A stretch of 36,532 nt of DNA from Verrucomicrobiota bacterium. Lineage in GTDB: Bacteria; Verrucomicrobiota; Verrucomicrobiia; Opitutales; Opitutaceae. Where the stretch lies: NCBI GenBank assembly GCA_023457035.1, contig JAEWNN010000202.1:1-36532 (forward strand), written 5' to 3'. The notes beneath the pieces are model-generated. The model searched no databases, was not told where the DNA came from, and saw only the letters and a program-made list of their open reading frames with translations. The translations under genes and the position numbers were made by a program. Below, in pieces: positions 8,728 through 16,470 of the stretch. Within the stretch, counting starts at the first letter, position 1. Each line of letters begins with the position of its first letter.

Positions 8728-9153
8728 TCAGCTGGCTCCGCTTCCCTCCCAGGTGTTGGTGAATAGCCAACTCTCGAAGAATCGAAGCCACAGGCTCGTC
8801 CATGGCACGGTCGTATCCGCCAATGCCATCGTCGGGTTCCATTCCGTTGGTCCGAGGAACAGACAGAGCGAGTCGCATGGATCCCCATTGATGTGGGGCG
8901 GGGTTCGCTGTGGCAGCTGGCTGGAGGCGATGAGCGCCCGGATCGGGGGTGAGAGAACCGTCACGGTGGGGCGGGTTCCGAGTTCGTAATGGAGTGCGAC
9001 TCGGTATTGTCGGGAGAATGGCGTCGGCTGAATGGCTTCTCTCCATGTAAGGACGTTTCCGGCGACCACGCAGAAGGACGTTGGGTACGCTGCGAGGAGT
9101 CGCTCCTGCTGTTCACGAAGCGGTAGCCAGTCACGCACAGTGTGGTTGGCCAT
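8728..9153 (-). CDS. E2-like conjugating protein of a short type II CBASS (Cap2-like)
   Basis: A 141-residue protein with the hallmarks of prokaryotic E2-like proteins in CBASS loci: the PHINGD segment, LCLF with Cys97 as the likely catalytic residue, an EWNPTMALADTTVPW stretch, and WLRFFESWLFTNTW near the C terminus. In CBASS, E2-type proteins covalently attach the C terminus of the cyclase to partners and so prime it. Systems with an E2 but no E1 or JAB protein are called short type II, which matches this locus. I chose the ATG at 9153, which gives a 23-nt overlap with the 3' end of the CD-NTase gene. A longer frame to 9246 adds only a low-complexity Pro/Arg leader, and another frame here (8582-9046) shows no motif. 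Confidence 0.83.
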   Translation of the reverse strand: MANHTVRDWLPLREQQERLLAAYPTSFCVVAGNVLTWREAIQPTPFSRQYRVALHYELGTRPTVTVLSPPIRALIASSQLPQRTPPHINGDPCDSLCLFLGPTEWNPTMALADTTVPWTSLWLRFFESWLFTNTWEGSGAS

Positions 9154-10357
9154 GGAAGGTTTGTGGCCTGATGGCGGTGACGGCGTGTGCAGCTGGCAGA
9201 ATGAGCCCGGAGGCCCCGATCCCAATCTTCGCGGTCGCGGCCGCATGTTTCAGGACGCGACCCCGGGTCACTTCAAGCTGGGTGACGAGTTTTTTGCCGA
9301 AGCCATCGGACAGTTTGCAGAGGAGGACATCCTCACCTTGGTCCACCGAAGTCCGAAGCTGAACCAAGTACTCGACGAGTTGGTGTTGCCAGTCGAAGAA
9401 CGCGGCCTGCCGTTCCGGCTTTTGAAGCCATTTGTCCGCGAAGTTCTCCTCCCGATTGGCTGGGTTGGGCACGGTGTGGATCAAGTGACCGTTGCTGATG
9501 GTACTTGGCCCAAGGCTGTTCGGAAGATCCTGTGCGATTGCGATGATCAGGTCGTAAAGACTCTCGTGCCCGGTTGTGGCGAGCCGTTGATAGGAATTGG
9601 CTGAGGTGGTAGTGATGATCGCACTGATCGGGGCGTTCTTCTCCTGGCCCTCGAATGCGATGTCCCGATGCCGTTTGAAGATCTGCACGATGCGATTGAG
9701 GATCGGGCGTGACGCCTTGGGGTCGCTTACGGGCTCCACCCCGGCACTGGCATTGAGGTACACCTCTGCTCGCCCGGCTTTCCGGGTAGCTTCACGGATC
9801 ACGGGAGGAACTGCGGAGATCTGGGCAAACCAAGAGGCGAAGTCCTTCGGGTTGCTCGCCTTCATCGTGTCGGTCGGGCAGTCGGTGACCCGGATGTTCT
9901 CCGGGCCGAAGGCGAGATCCGCAACCGCCGGAGTGATGTCCATGTGGAAATCGTTCGCGTAGGTCAGCCGGACACAGCGATTCTTGACCGAAAGCAGCTT
10001 CGCATAGGTCCCATTTTGGGAGATCGCCTCTTTCAATGATGCGAAGAGTTCCCGGGCCGTCATCGGCCGGTCGACAGTCAGTTGGCAGACGAGATCAATG
10101 TCGAACTCGTCACCACTCGGTGGTTTTACGGTGGTCTCCGTGCGGGTCGATCCCTGGACGTAGATCTGGGGTTTCCACCGATGCAACGGGCAGCACGGGT
10201 CGCACAGGAGTTCCCCGATCTTCTCGTAGCGATCCTTGGCCAGTTTGAACATGTGCGGGGGGAGGTCGAGACTCTCGCAGATCTCGGCAAAGTGCCGGAG
10301 GAGGATCTCATCGATGGATTCTCCCGGGCGAGTCGGTATTGGTTCGAGTACGTTCAT
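9131..10357 (-). CDS. CD-NTase cyclic oligonucleotide synthase of CBASS
   Basis: A 408-residue nucleotidyltransferase of the SMODS/CD-NTase type, predicted to make a cyclic di- or trinucleotide second messenger on phage infection. The polymerase-beta-like core is clear: GS at 69-70 in YVQGSTRTET, the metal-binding pair Asp86 and Asp88 in EFDIDLV, and the third acidic residue Asp140 in FHMDIT. The C terminus ends in a small residue (Cys-Ala), which would suit conjugation by the neighbouring E2-like protein. Its start overlaps the patatin stop (ATGA), and its end overlaps the E2 start by 23 nt. The clade and the cyclic product cannot be told from motifs alone. Confidence 0.93.
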   Translation of the reverse strand: MNVLEPIPTRPGESIDEILLRHFAEICESLDLPPHMFKLAKDRYEKIGELLCDPCCPLHRWKPQIYVQGSTRTETTVKPPSGDEFDIDLVCQLTVDRPMTARELFASLKEAISQNGTYAKLLSVKNRCVRLTYANDFHMDITPAVADLAFGPENIRVTDCPTDTMKASNPKDFASWFAQISAVPPVIREATRKAGRAEVYLNASAGVEPVSDPKASRPILNRIVQIFKRHRDIAFEGQEKNAPISAIITTTSANSYQRLATTGHESLYDLIIAIAQDLPNSLGPSTISNGHLIHTVPNPANREENFADKWLQKPERQAAFFDWQHQLVEYLVQLRTSVDQGEDVLLCKLSDGFGKKLVTQLEVTRGRVLKHAAATAKIGIGASGLILPAAHAVTAIRPQTFHGQPHCA

Positions 10358-11340
10358 GGAAGTGCTGCAAACGGCTTGAATGCCGGAACCCGGCCGGGTT
10401 CGAAGAACTGGCCCCGGACACGGTCCGAGAAATCACGCGACAGTCCTGCGGCAAAGGTCCGGAGGGAGGTCGCGCTCAACCGGTCCATCTCGTAGAACCC
10501 AGGCGGGACGGCGCAGTTGATCCGCACCCAGTTGGCTTGGGGGAGCAGTAGCTGGCACTGGTTGTTGGCCGCAGCGCCCTGGGCCTCGATCAGGAGATCG
10601 GAGATGTTCGACGCCCACTGGATCTTGCCTCCGTTGTCCAGCGAGTCCGGCCAGATCTTCGTCTCGACGCTCGTGCCGATGCTGAGGATCGAAACCTTCT
10701 CACGGCTGGCGCCGAGCACCTCGACTGCTTCCACCAGTCCGACAAGTGAAGGGTTGTTGGCCCAGACGCCGCCGTCGACCAGACGCCCTAAACCGAAGTT
10801 GATGGCGGGAAAGTACGTCGGTGCCGCGCTTGTCGCTGCCCCAACCTGCCATGCGGGATACTGGCAGTCTCGCTTGAGGTTGTAGGCGTGTGCAGTCTTG
10901 AGCAGCACCGGCACGTTCCGCTGGAGATCGAAGGAGGGGAGGACCAGCCGGCAGCTGCTTGCACCAAGTTTTGTCTCTGGTCCGAACACTTCGCGGAGCG
11001 CGTCATAGAGCGGTGCCGGATCGAGCTTGTTGCGGGTGCATTGCCGAATGCTTCCGAGGCGACGCTTCAGCCGTTGCTGTGGGAAGATGATCGGGCCTTT
11101 GCCAACATAGAACTCAAGCATGTTGATCGGCGAGAGCCCAAGACCAAGCCCGAGTGCAATGAGGCCACCAGTCGACGTCCCGACGATCAGATCAAAGTAG
11201 TCTTGGATGCGAATCGAGTGGTCCTGTTCGAACGCCGCAAGAACTGCCGCGGAAAAAATCCCCTTCAGGCCACCGCCGTCTAGGGAGAGGACGCGGCACG
11301 ACTCCAGTTGGCGCGGATAGTTGGTCTTTCCCGGATTCAT
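10354..11340 (-). CDS. capV: CapV-like patatin phospholipase, CBASS effector
   Basis: A 328-residue patatin-like lipase predicted to degrade inner-membrane phospholipids when the CBASS cyclic nucleotide binds, killing the infected cell. It carries the anion-hole motif GGGLKG (22-27), the nucleophile motif GTSTG with Ser56 (54-58), and the second dyad residue Asp189 in DGG (189-191). The following SLVGLVEAVEVLG region is also typical. The C-terminal 100 residues would bind the messenger. The ATG at 11340 is chosen because the patatin core begins 17 residues later; the frame stays open upstream to 12201, but that extension lies antisense to other genes. It starts 14 nt after the DUF457-like gene and overlaps the CD-NTase by 4 nt. 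Confidence 0.92.
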   Translation of the reverse strand: MNPGKTNYPRQLESCRVLSLDGGGLKGIFSAAVLAAFEQDHSIRIQDYFDLIVGTSTGGLIALGLGLGLSPINMLEFYVGKGPIIFPQQRLKRRLGSIRQCTRNKLDPAPLYDALREVFGPETKLGASSCRLVLPSFDLQRNVPVLLKTAHAYNLKRDCQYPAWQVGAATSAAPTYFPAINFGLGRLVDGGVWANNPSLVGLVEAVEVLGASREKVSILSIGTSVETKIWPDSLDNGGKIQWASNISDLLIEAQGAAANNQCQLLLPQANWVRINCAVPPGFYEMDRLSATSLRTFAAGLSRDFSDRVRGQFFEPGRVPAFKPFAALP

Positions 11341-11354
11341 GGCAGGCGTGGCAT

Positions 11355-11744
11355 CTAGAAGGCGGCCCCCACAATTCCCATGCCCTTGCCTTTGGACAGG
11401 AGCAGGTCGGCCCCGAGATGGCAGGTGTACCCGAATGCTGCCGCCTTGAGGGCCTGTTTGAGGGTTTCGGGCAGCTCCCGTGTGTGATCTCCCGAAGCGC
11501 TCCACCAGACCAGGCCGGCGGCCGTGAGGCTGTGGAAGAATCCGCGATGGTTGGGATTCCCGAGCGACGGCTCGATCAGGTCGGGAAGTGCTCCCGCGGC
11601 GACCCCGACTCCGACGTTCTTCAGGAATCGCAGCCCGTCGAAGCGCTGCTCCGGGTTCTTCGCCATCTCGGAGAACTGGAGGAACGTTTCGGCGACGGAT
11701 AGGCAGACGAGATTGATTTTTAGGTGTTGGTGGAAGCGTGGCAT
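11355..11744 (-). CDS. DUF457/YdjM-like membrane metal-dependent hydrolase, first gene of the CBASS run
   Basis: A 129-residue protein resembling small YdjM/DUF457 membrane hydrolases. The probable metal ligands are Asp55 in LPDLIEP, His66 and His71 in NPNHRGFFHS, and His109 and Asp113 in GYTCHLGADLL. Hydrophobic segments occur at about 45-55, 70-82 and 100-115. It is shorter than typical family members. It starts the leftward run and ends 14 nt before capV, so it is probably co-transcribed with the CBASS genes, although DUF457 is not one of the usual CBASS accessory proteins. E. coli YdjM is LexA-controlled, which makes the palindrome at 11801-11814 in its upstream region worth noting. Function here is unknown. 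Confidence 0.7.
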   Translation of the reverse strand: MPRFHQHLKINLVCLSVAETFLQFSEMAKNPEQRFDGLRFLKNVGVGVAAGALPDLIEPSLGNPNHRGFFHSLTAAGLVWWSASGDHTRELPETLKQALKAAAFGYTCHLGADLLLSKGKGMGIVGAAF

Positions 11745-11800
11745 GTGCTTTTAAGTCGCCTACGACAATACTGCCTCCGGGCGAAGTGCGCCGGGGCAAA

Positions 11801-11814
11801 GTTTGTGCACAAAC
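11801..11814. promoter_or_regulatory. Perfect 14-bp palindrome, candidate operator
   Basis: GTTTGTGCACAAAC is exactly self-complementary. It lies in the 79-bp gap between the divergent DUF457-like/CBASS run (start 11744) and the 337-residue gene (start 11824), 9 nt before the latter's ATG. The position suits a repressor dimer that controls one or both directions. The binding protein is unknown; no intact regulator gene lies beside it. Confidence 0.45.
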
Positions 11815-11823
11815 CCCGTACCG

Positions 11824-12837
11824 ATGAGTGTCTCCCAGCTCCCGAAATGCTTCCCCGAAGCAGCCTCCTGCGAGAACGATCTCGAACGACTTCGCACGAT
11901 GGCGTTCCGCCATGTGGACCGATGCGGCGAAGTAATCCGCGGTTTTCACGCGATGCGGCGGAAGGTGCTTTTGCATCCGGCCCAGCCCGGGATTGCTCGG
12001 GTGTACGAATGGTTGCTGTCCCCGTTGACCTTGTGGGCACTGGATTACGCGGGCATCGGCAAACATATTGTGCAGACGCTCCGGGCCGACGGGCAGCTCT
12101 CCGATGACTTCCTGCTCCTTCTCCGCCTGATTGCGCCGCCCCCGGGGGCCTTCACACGGGAACAGGTTGCGCAGTACGAGGAGACGGTCACCAAGGGACA
12201 CTACGACTATCTGGTGAAGCAGCCGGAGAAGTTCCGCGAACGGGAAGCGGAGATCCTGGCGGATGGCGAGCTCCGCAGTTGCTGGCTCGAAGCGAAGAAA
12301 CGATTCCGCCTCGACCCGCTCAGAAACGCCCGCGGGGTGATTCGCAGGACTCTTTCACAGGAGCGGAACTTCAATCCTTTCGTGCCCTTCGATTGGAGAG
12401 GCCGCCGAAAAGCCGAAATCGTCTTCGATGCCATCTGCTACCGCTGGGGATTGTACGGTTTCGAGAATGATAAGCCGCTTCTGTTGAAGATCAGCGTCAA
12501 TCCCACGCCTCACGGTACGATGTTGGTGATCCCACGGCACTGGAGCTTCGACCAATCGCGTGACTTGGATTGGAACGCCATCAGCAAGGTGCACCGTGCG
12601 CATGGTGCAAGCCGCCAGGGCCCCAAGTTGAGTAGTGCTCGGATCGAGCGGAACGTTGAACGGGAGAAAGCGAAGGGCTTTCGCGACGAGGCGAAACGCA
12701 ACGGGCTCCGCGGGGACGCTGTGTACGACTTCGTCACACTGAAAATGGGTTGGGATCCGCGCTCTGATCAGAGCAAGTTGAAACGGTTGCTGAGGCAGAA
12801 GCCGACGGTGGCGCCGGCCGGGTCCAATGGGAGCTGA
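11824..12837 (+). CDS. Unknown protein encoded before the RepA-like ATPase
   Basis: A 337-residue protein that I do not recognise. An in-frame TTG at 11803 would add seven residues but would place the start inside the palindrome at 11801-11814. The central region (about 165-260) is strongly basic and aromatic (for example NFNPFVPFDWRG and YRWGLYGFE), and the C-terminal 90 residues are rich in Lys and Arg (KLKRLLRQKP), so nucleic-acid binding is plausible. It is the first gene of a rightward unit with the RepA-like ATPase gene, which may even overlap it by 11 nt if the upstream ATG is used. A replication-initiator or maintenance role is inferred from this neighbour only. Confidence 0.6.
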   Translation: MSVSQLPKCFPEAASCENDLERLRTMAFRHVDRCGEVIRGFHAMRRKVLLHPAQPGIARVYEWLLSPLTLWALDYAGIGKHIVQTLRADGQLSDDFLLLLRLIAPPPGAFTREQVAQYEETVTKGHYDYLVKQPEKFREREAEILADGELRSCWLEAKKRFRLDPLRNARGVIRRTLSQERNFNPFVPFDWRGRRKAEIVFDAICYRWGLYGFENDKPLLLKISVNPTPHGTMLVIPRHWSFDQSRDLDWNAISKVHRAHGASRQGPKLSSARIERNVEREKAKGFRDEAKRNGLRGDAVYDFVTLKMGWDPRSDQSKLKRLLRQKPTVAPAGSNGS

Positions 12838-12970
12838 CCCAACGACGGGGCTCCTCCGCCACTCGCGACAAAGACAATTTGCCGGTCTTCCCAAAACGCC
12901 GCCCGTTTCAGCCTTTCCTGCCCGAGGCTCAAGTACGTACCATTCTGAGGAACCCGTCCCAGCCCCAAAG

Positions 12971-14407
12971 ATGGAATCATCGCCACCCCCTCCGAGCGAA
13001 GCGCCCAAGGCCCCTGTGCCAAAGCAGATCGAAGGCATCCGGGTGTTCTCAGTTCCCGACCTCCTGCGGCTCCCGGCTACCGCGCACAGCTGGATCATCG
13101 AGGGATTGCTCCGGAACGGCAGCCAGATGCTCTTGGCCGCGCCACCGAAATGCGGCAAGAGCCTCATCGCCTCGGAGATCGCCCTCGCCTTGGCACAGCC
13201 TTTCGCCAAGCGGGAGGAACGTTGGTTATTTCACGCCGAGCCCGAGAAGGATTCCCTCCAGAAGGAGGCGTTTCCGGGACTTCGTGTGCTCCCTCCGCCC
13301 GATGGCAGGGCGCCCGATGTTGCTGAGCGGGACGGAGGCCGCGGCTGGCGGGTTCTCGTCCTTTCCCTTGAAATGAGGGAAGCTGAGGTCGCGGACCGGA
13401 TACAGATGCAACTGAAACGATTCGGACTCCCTGCCAAGCGACTCACCGAAGACGACCCCGATCCCAAGGATCTGGCGTTTCAACTGGAACATGTCTTCGG
13501 CCTTCCGGGAAAGAAAAAGGGAGTCGAGGAGCTCAAGACGGATCTCGATATCGTTGTCTCAAAGGCAGAGAAGTTCGGCCAGCAGCCGAAGGTCGAGCCG
13601 GGGCCCGACTTCGCCAAACTCAGGAAGCTGATTGTCGAACTGAAACCGGAAATCGTCATCATCGACACCCTGATCCAGCTCCATTCCCTCAACGAGAACG
13701 ACAACGTCCTCATGAAGGGCCTAATGCGCTCCCTTCGGAGGCTCATCGTGGCGGAGCGGACGGGGGAAGGCGGTAAGCGGTGGGAAGAACCGATTGCGCA
13801 CATCGTGCTGCATCACACGCGGAAGGAGTCAGGCCAGCACTACGGCCCGCTGACACCGGAGATCATGCGTGGAGCGGGTTCGGTCCACGGCGTCGCGGAT
13901 CTGGTGATGTTGGCGCGCAAATATGGGAAGCCGGGCCAGCTTGAGATCCACATCAGCTCACGAAGCAGCTTCGTCCCCAACTTCCTTCTGACTCGTCAGG
14001 ACGACACACTGACGCATAAGGGAGCGCCGATGCCCAAGAAGGAGAAAGGTGAACACGGAGCGGCCGAGCGCACCAAGACAGCCATCCTCAATTTCCTGAA
14101 AGCTCATCCTCCAGAAGGGGACGAGCCGATCCGCTCAAAGGAGCTGATGGAACATCTGGAGCATGAGAATCTCCAGTTCTCGGAGCAAACCGTTGGGAAA
14201 CGGATCAAGAATCTGCTGGATGACGGCTTGATCAAACAGACGGCGACCATCGCCATGATCAACAAAGACGGATCGGAGCGGAAGAAGGCGAAGGGGAAAT
14301 GGACCAAGTGCCAGTATGAGGTCACCGAGGCTGCTTCGAAGAGCGCCAGCCTCCCCAAGTCTCGCAAGGCACCTCGAAAGAAAAAAAAGCGGGCACATAC
14401 TAACTGA
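12971..14407 (+). CDS. RepA-like AAA ATPase (AAA_25 type) with a C-terminal winged-helix-like tail
   Basis: A 478-residue RecA-fold ATPase of the RepA/DnaB-related type used by plasmids and integrative elements. Walker A is PPKCGKS (58-64); Walker B lies in VIIDTLIQLHS; IVLHHTRKE and RGAGSVHGVADLVMLAR are typical further motifs. A charged insert (about 105-210) interrupts the core. The C-terminal 120 residues look like a winged helix (RSKELMEHL, TVGKRIKNLLDDGLIKQ), ending in a Lys-rich tail. An ATG at 12827, overlapping the preceding gene, is possible, but the added residues look non-coding, so I prefer 12971. It probably supports replication or copy control of the element; it could also be a motor in another process. 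Confidence 0.72.
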   Translation: MESSPPPPSEAPKAPVPKQIEGIRVFSVPDLLRLPATAHSWIIEGLLRNGSQMLLAAPPKCGKSLIASEIALALAQPFAKREERWLFHAEPEKDSLQKEAFPGLRVLPPPDGRAPDVAERDGGRGWRVLVLSLEMREAEVADRIQMQLKRFGLPAKRLTEDDPDPKDLAFQLEHVFGLPGKKKGVEELKTDLDIVVSKAEKFGQQPKVEPGPDFAKLRKLIVELKPEIVIIDTLIQLHSLNENDNVLMKGLMRSLRRLIVAERTGEGGKRWEEPIAHIVLHHTRKESGQHYGPLTPEIMRGAGSVHGVADLVMLARKYGKPGQLEIHISSRSSFVPNFLLTRQDDTLTHKGAPMPKKEKGEHGAAERTKTAILNFLKAHPPEGDEPIRSKELMEHLEHENLQFSEQTVGKRIKNLLDDGLIKQTATIAMINKDGSERKKAKGKWTKCQYEVTEAASKSASLPKSRKAPRKKKKRAHTN

Positions 14408-14580
14408 AGTTTTTCTTTTTCTTTCCCTCGGGGAGTCGACGAATGGTCATCAACGCCCAACGGGGGGAACGCCCAATCGCGTTTCTCCCCCGTGGTGCTG
14501 TTCAGTGAAGACAAACAGCATGTGATCCGGAAATCCGGTCCCTTGTTTGTCGCGCCATGCGCAACCCATTCGCCCGCCTG

Positions 14581-14595
14581 AGCGCGGCGCCCCGG
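14581..14595. repeat. 15-base direct repeat, copy 1 (AGCGCGGCGCCCCGG)
   Basis: The same 15 bases recur at 14828-14842. Including the following NCAT, the two copies match over 18 of 19 positions. Both copies lie in the non-coding region downstream of the RepA-like gene. Confidence 0.6.
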
Positions 14596-14816
14596 GCATC
14601 ATTGGGACAGCAACCGTCCCGCCGGTCTGACAGACGTCGACCGCATGCTCGGCGCAGCCGCCCGATTCGGACAGGTTCCAGCCGTCCCCCTTCGGGGTAC
14701 GACTTCCACTGCTTCTCGCGGCATCGGAACACAGCATTTCGCGGGGACGACTCCGCCCCGTTTCTGTTTGCCGCATATGCGTCAACATCCGCCGAGGTTA
14801 CTTCGGCCATCCGGTC

Positions 14817-14836
14817 CGCCGCGCTTAAGCGCGGCG
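14817..14836. repeat. Perfect 20-bp palindrome centred on TTAA
   Basis: Two perfect 10-bp arms (CGCCGCGCTT and AAGCGCGGCG) meet with no loop. It overlaps the second copy of the 15-base repeat. It could be a protein-binding site or a REP-like remnant. Confidence 0.6.
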
Positions 14837-14842
14837 CCCCGG
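14828..14842. repeat. 15-base direct repeat, copy 2 (AGCGCGGCGCCCCGG)
   Basis: Identical to 14581-14595. Its left half forms one arm of the palindrome at 14817-14836. Confidence 0.6.
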
Positions 14843-15123
14843 TCATGCGGCTGAGTTGGAGTCGGTCCCACGTCCTCCTCCGGCGGGACATGAAGAGTCC
14901 ACGTCGGCCACATTGACATCGGCCGCGGAATGTTTCGGCGCCGCCTGCCCAACGGTCATCACCTGGTGTGCCGGCAGCAGGGACAGGCCCGATCGAGTTC
15001 CTGTTTCCAATTCAAAAGCTCCTGTGCCCCGCGGGCTTCGCCCTTGGTCCCGGAGCTTCTTGGTGGATCGCGGAGATTCATGCACAGGGACCATTATGGA
15101 CTCGATCGCGCATGCGACGGGTA

Positions 15124-15142
15124 GCGTCCGAAGTTCGGACGC
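15124..15142. promoter_or_regulatory. Inverted repeat before the 15162 gene, candidate operator
   Basis: The 9-bp arms GCGTCCGAA and TTCGGACGC are separated by one base. It lies 19 nt before the proposed ATG at 15162, a position suited to a repressor site or a leader hairpin. Confidence 0.4.
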
Positions 15143-15161
15143 CCCGGGTGGATCTCGCACC

Positions 15162-15776
15162 ATGCTAACACCCGAAAACACACAAAATGCCGAAGCCCAG
15201 AAGAAGCGTGGCGCGGTCGTGGACATCCGACCAGCCATTGCCATCGCCATTCAGCAGCGGCTGCTTGACGAAGCTGAGGCGCTTCTCAAGGAGCGCCAGG
15301 CGAACGCACTGCACAACCAACGTGCTCTTGCCACCATCGGAGCCTGCCGGGCCGCCGCCGGAGTTCCTCCAGGGAGCTCTTCGGAATTTCCGGGATGCGG
15401 CAATTTCGCCCTCCCGGGAATCCGGTGCGCCGACATACAGCAGGCTGCTGCGGCCCTAGAGGTCGCGCAGCGGAATCTGGAAGCCGCGAAAGCAGCCAAT
15501 GGGTCCGGAAGGGACAAGGCCTACGCCGTGCTGGATCGCCTTCTCGACACCGCCAACGGGAGAGGACAATGCCGCTGTATCGGTCCGGAGGTGACCCTTA
15601 TGGAACTGGTCGCGTTCGCGATCCGGAAGCCGATGGCTGACTTCAGCAGAACCGGAGGTTCCGTCAGCGTAAAGTCATATAGGTACAGATACGCGACGAC
15701 CGAGTTCTTCGCCCGCCGTGTCGCTCCCGGTCGATATAGCTGCACGGCGCAACGCTCGTCCTACTGGCCGGGCTGA
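15162..15776 (+). CDS. Hypothetical protein with a coiled-coil-like N-terminal half
   Basis: A 204-residue protein of unknown function. The frame is open from 14856, but coding character begins at the ATG at 15162. Residues about 20-55 (AIQQRLLDEAEALLKERQ) and 95-120 (QQAAAALEVAQRNLEAAK) look helical and coiled-coil forming. Between them is a Cys/Gly/Pro-rich segment (GACRAAAG, FPGCGNF, GIRCAD), and CRC follows at about 140. The C terminus is basic and aromatic. No catalytic motif is seen. A strong terminator at 15810-15859 closes the unit and supports the gene being real. It belongs to the island's own backbone, near the RepA-like gene. Confidence 0.55.
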   Translation: MLTPENTQNAEAQKKRGAVVDIRPAIAIAIQQRLLDEAEALLKERQANALHNQRALATIGACRAAAGVPPGSSSEFPGCGNFALPGIRCADIQQAAAALEVAQRNLEAAKAANGSGRDKAYAVLDRLLDTANGRGQCRCIGPEVTLMELVAFAIRKPMADFSRTGGSVSVKSYRYRYATTEFFARRVAPGRYSCTAQRSSYWPG

Positions 15777-15809
15777 CCCGGCAGGCGATACATCGGGAGA
15801 CAATGCAAA

Positions 15810-15859
15810 GCAGAGGCCCGCGGCCCCTTCGGGGTCGCGGGCCTCTGCTCTTTGTTTTT
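15810..15859 (+). terminator. Strong intrinsic terminator
   Basis: An 18-bp stem with one G-U pair (15810-15827 with 15831-15848) and a TTC loop is followed by TCTTTGTTTTT. It ends the transcript of the gene at 15162-15776. Confidence 0.88.
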
Positions 15860-16005
15860 GCGACGGAGATCCAGTGCGACGGCACGGAGTGCTCCAATTT
15901 TTCACCACTTTGATGGGCTTATCCATCATTCCCCCGACAAGGGCTTTTGTCTGACGCTCCGGCGTACCCGCCGCTCGGAGCGTGACCATTCAGCGGGTCA
16001 AAAGA

Positions 16006-16470
16006 ATGACAGATAAAACTAAGCACACCCACGAACACCAAGCGATCGACCAAGTCGTCGAACTGGCGGCCGAAATCACACGTCCGCATCTGCCAAGCAT
16101 CCCCAGGGAGGAGCTCGAACTCCTCCTCAACTGCATGCTTGGACGCTTGGAGTTCAAGACGCCGCTCGCGGATATGCACAAGCTGCTTGTCCTGCGTTTG
16201 CGGGACATGACCGAGGACTGGGCCGTGGATGAAGGCGGCCTCACGGTTGATGAGCTTGTCACCAAGTTCATCAAGTCGGAGCCGATCGATACGGAGAAGA
16301 TCCAGCAACCCGCCGGGCAACTGATGCTCCGGCTGTTGAAACTGAAGCCGATGGAGGCCGCCGCGTTGTACTTCGCCGCGCATGCGGCGCTCGGACTCCA
16401 CGATGTGTCCGCTTCCGGCGAGTTCCCGCGCAAATGTGCGATCGAGGACTTCTTCATCGTTACCGACTGA
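16006..16470 (+). CDS. Hypothetical protein, mostly helical
   Basis: A 154-residue protein that I cannot assign to a family. I prefer the ATG at 16006 (beginning MTDKTKHTHEH) over 15982, which lies in the Cys-free basic leader. The sequence is acidic and predicted largely helical, with Leu-rich runs (ELELLLNCMLGRLEF, LMLRLLKLKPMEAAALYF). There is no signal peptide, membrane segment or enzymatic motif. It stands alone between two strong terminators (15810-15859 and 16499-16545), so it has its own promoter in the gap after 15859. The complementary strand is also open here but shows no family features. Confidence 0.6.
   Translation: MTDKTKHTHEHQAIDQVVELAAEITRPHLPSIPREELELLLNCMLGRLEFKTPLADMHKLLVLRLRDMTEDWAVDEGGLTVDELVTKFIKSEPIDTEKIQQPAGQLMLRLLKLKPMEAAALYFAAHAALGLHDVSASGEFPRKCAIEDFFIVTD

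Larger units (their letters stand above)
14408..15161. other. Palindrome-rich non-coding region after the RepA-like gene
   Basis: I see no credible gene on either strand in these 754 bases. The content is unusual: a T-rich stretch just after the RepA-like stop, an imperfect hairpin (about 14460-14493), a 15-base direct repeat, a perfect 20-bp palindrome, CGCATATGCG (14772-14781), and an inverted repeat at 15124-15142. Clustered palindromes beside a RepA-like gene would fit an origin or a transfer/maintenance site, but no iterons in the classical sense are seen, so this is only a suggestion. Confidence 0.45.

Noticed and set aside
8582..9046. Alternative 154-codon minus-strand frame overlapping the E2-like gene
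   Set aside because: It has no motif, while the overlapping frame contains the E2 signature around Cys97.
11341..12201. Upstream extension of the patatin frame to 12201
   Set aside because: The extension is antisense to the 11824 gene and overlaps the DUF457-like gene; the lipase core begins just after the ATG at 11340.
14450..15250. Minus-strand frames in the palindrome-rich region
   Set aside because: The products are Arg/Pro/Ser rich, have no start signals and overlap repeats.
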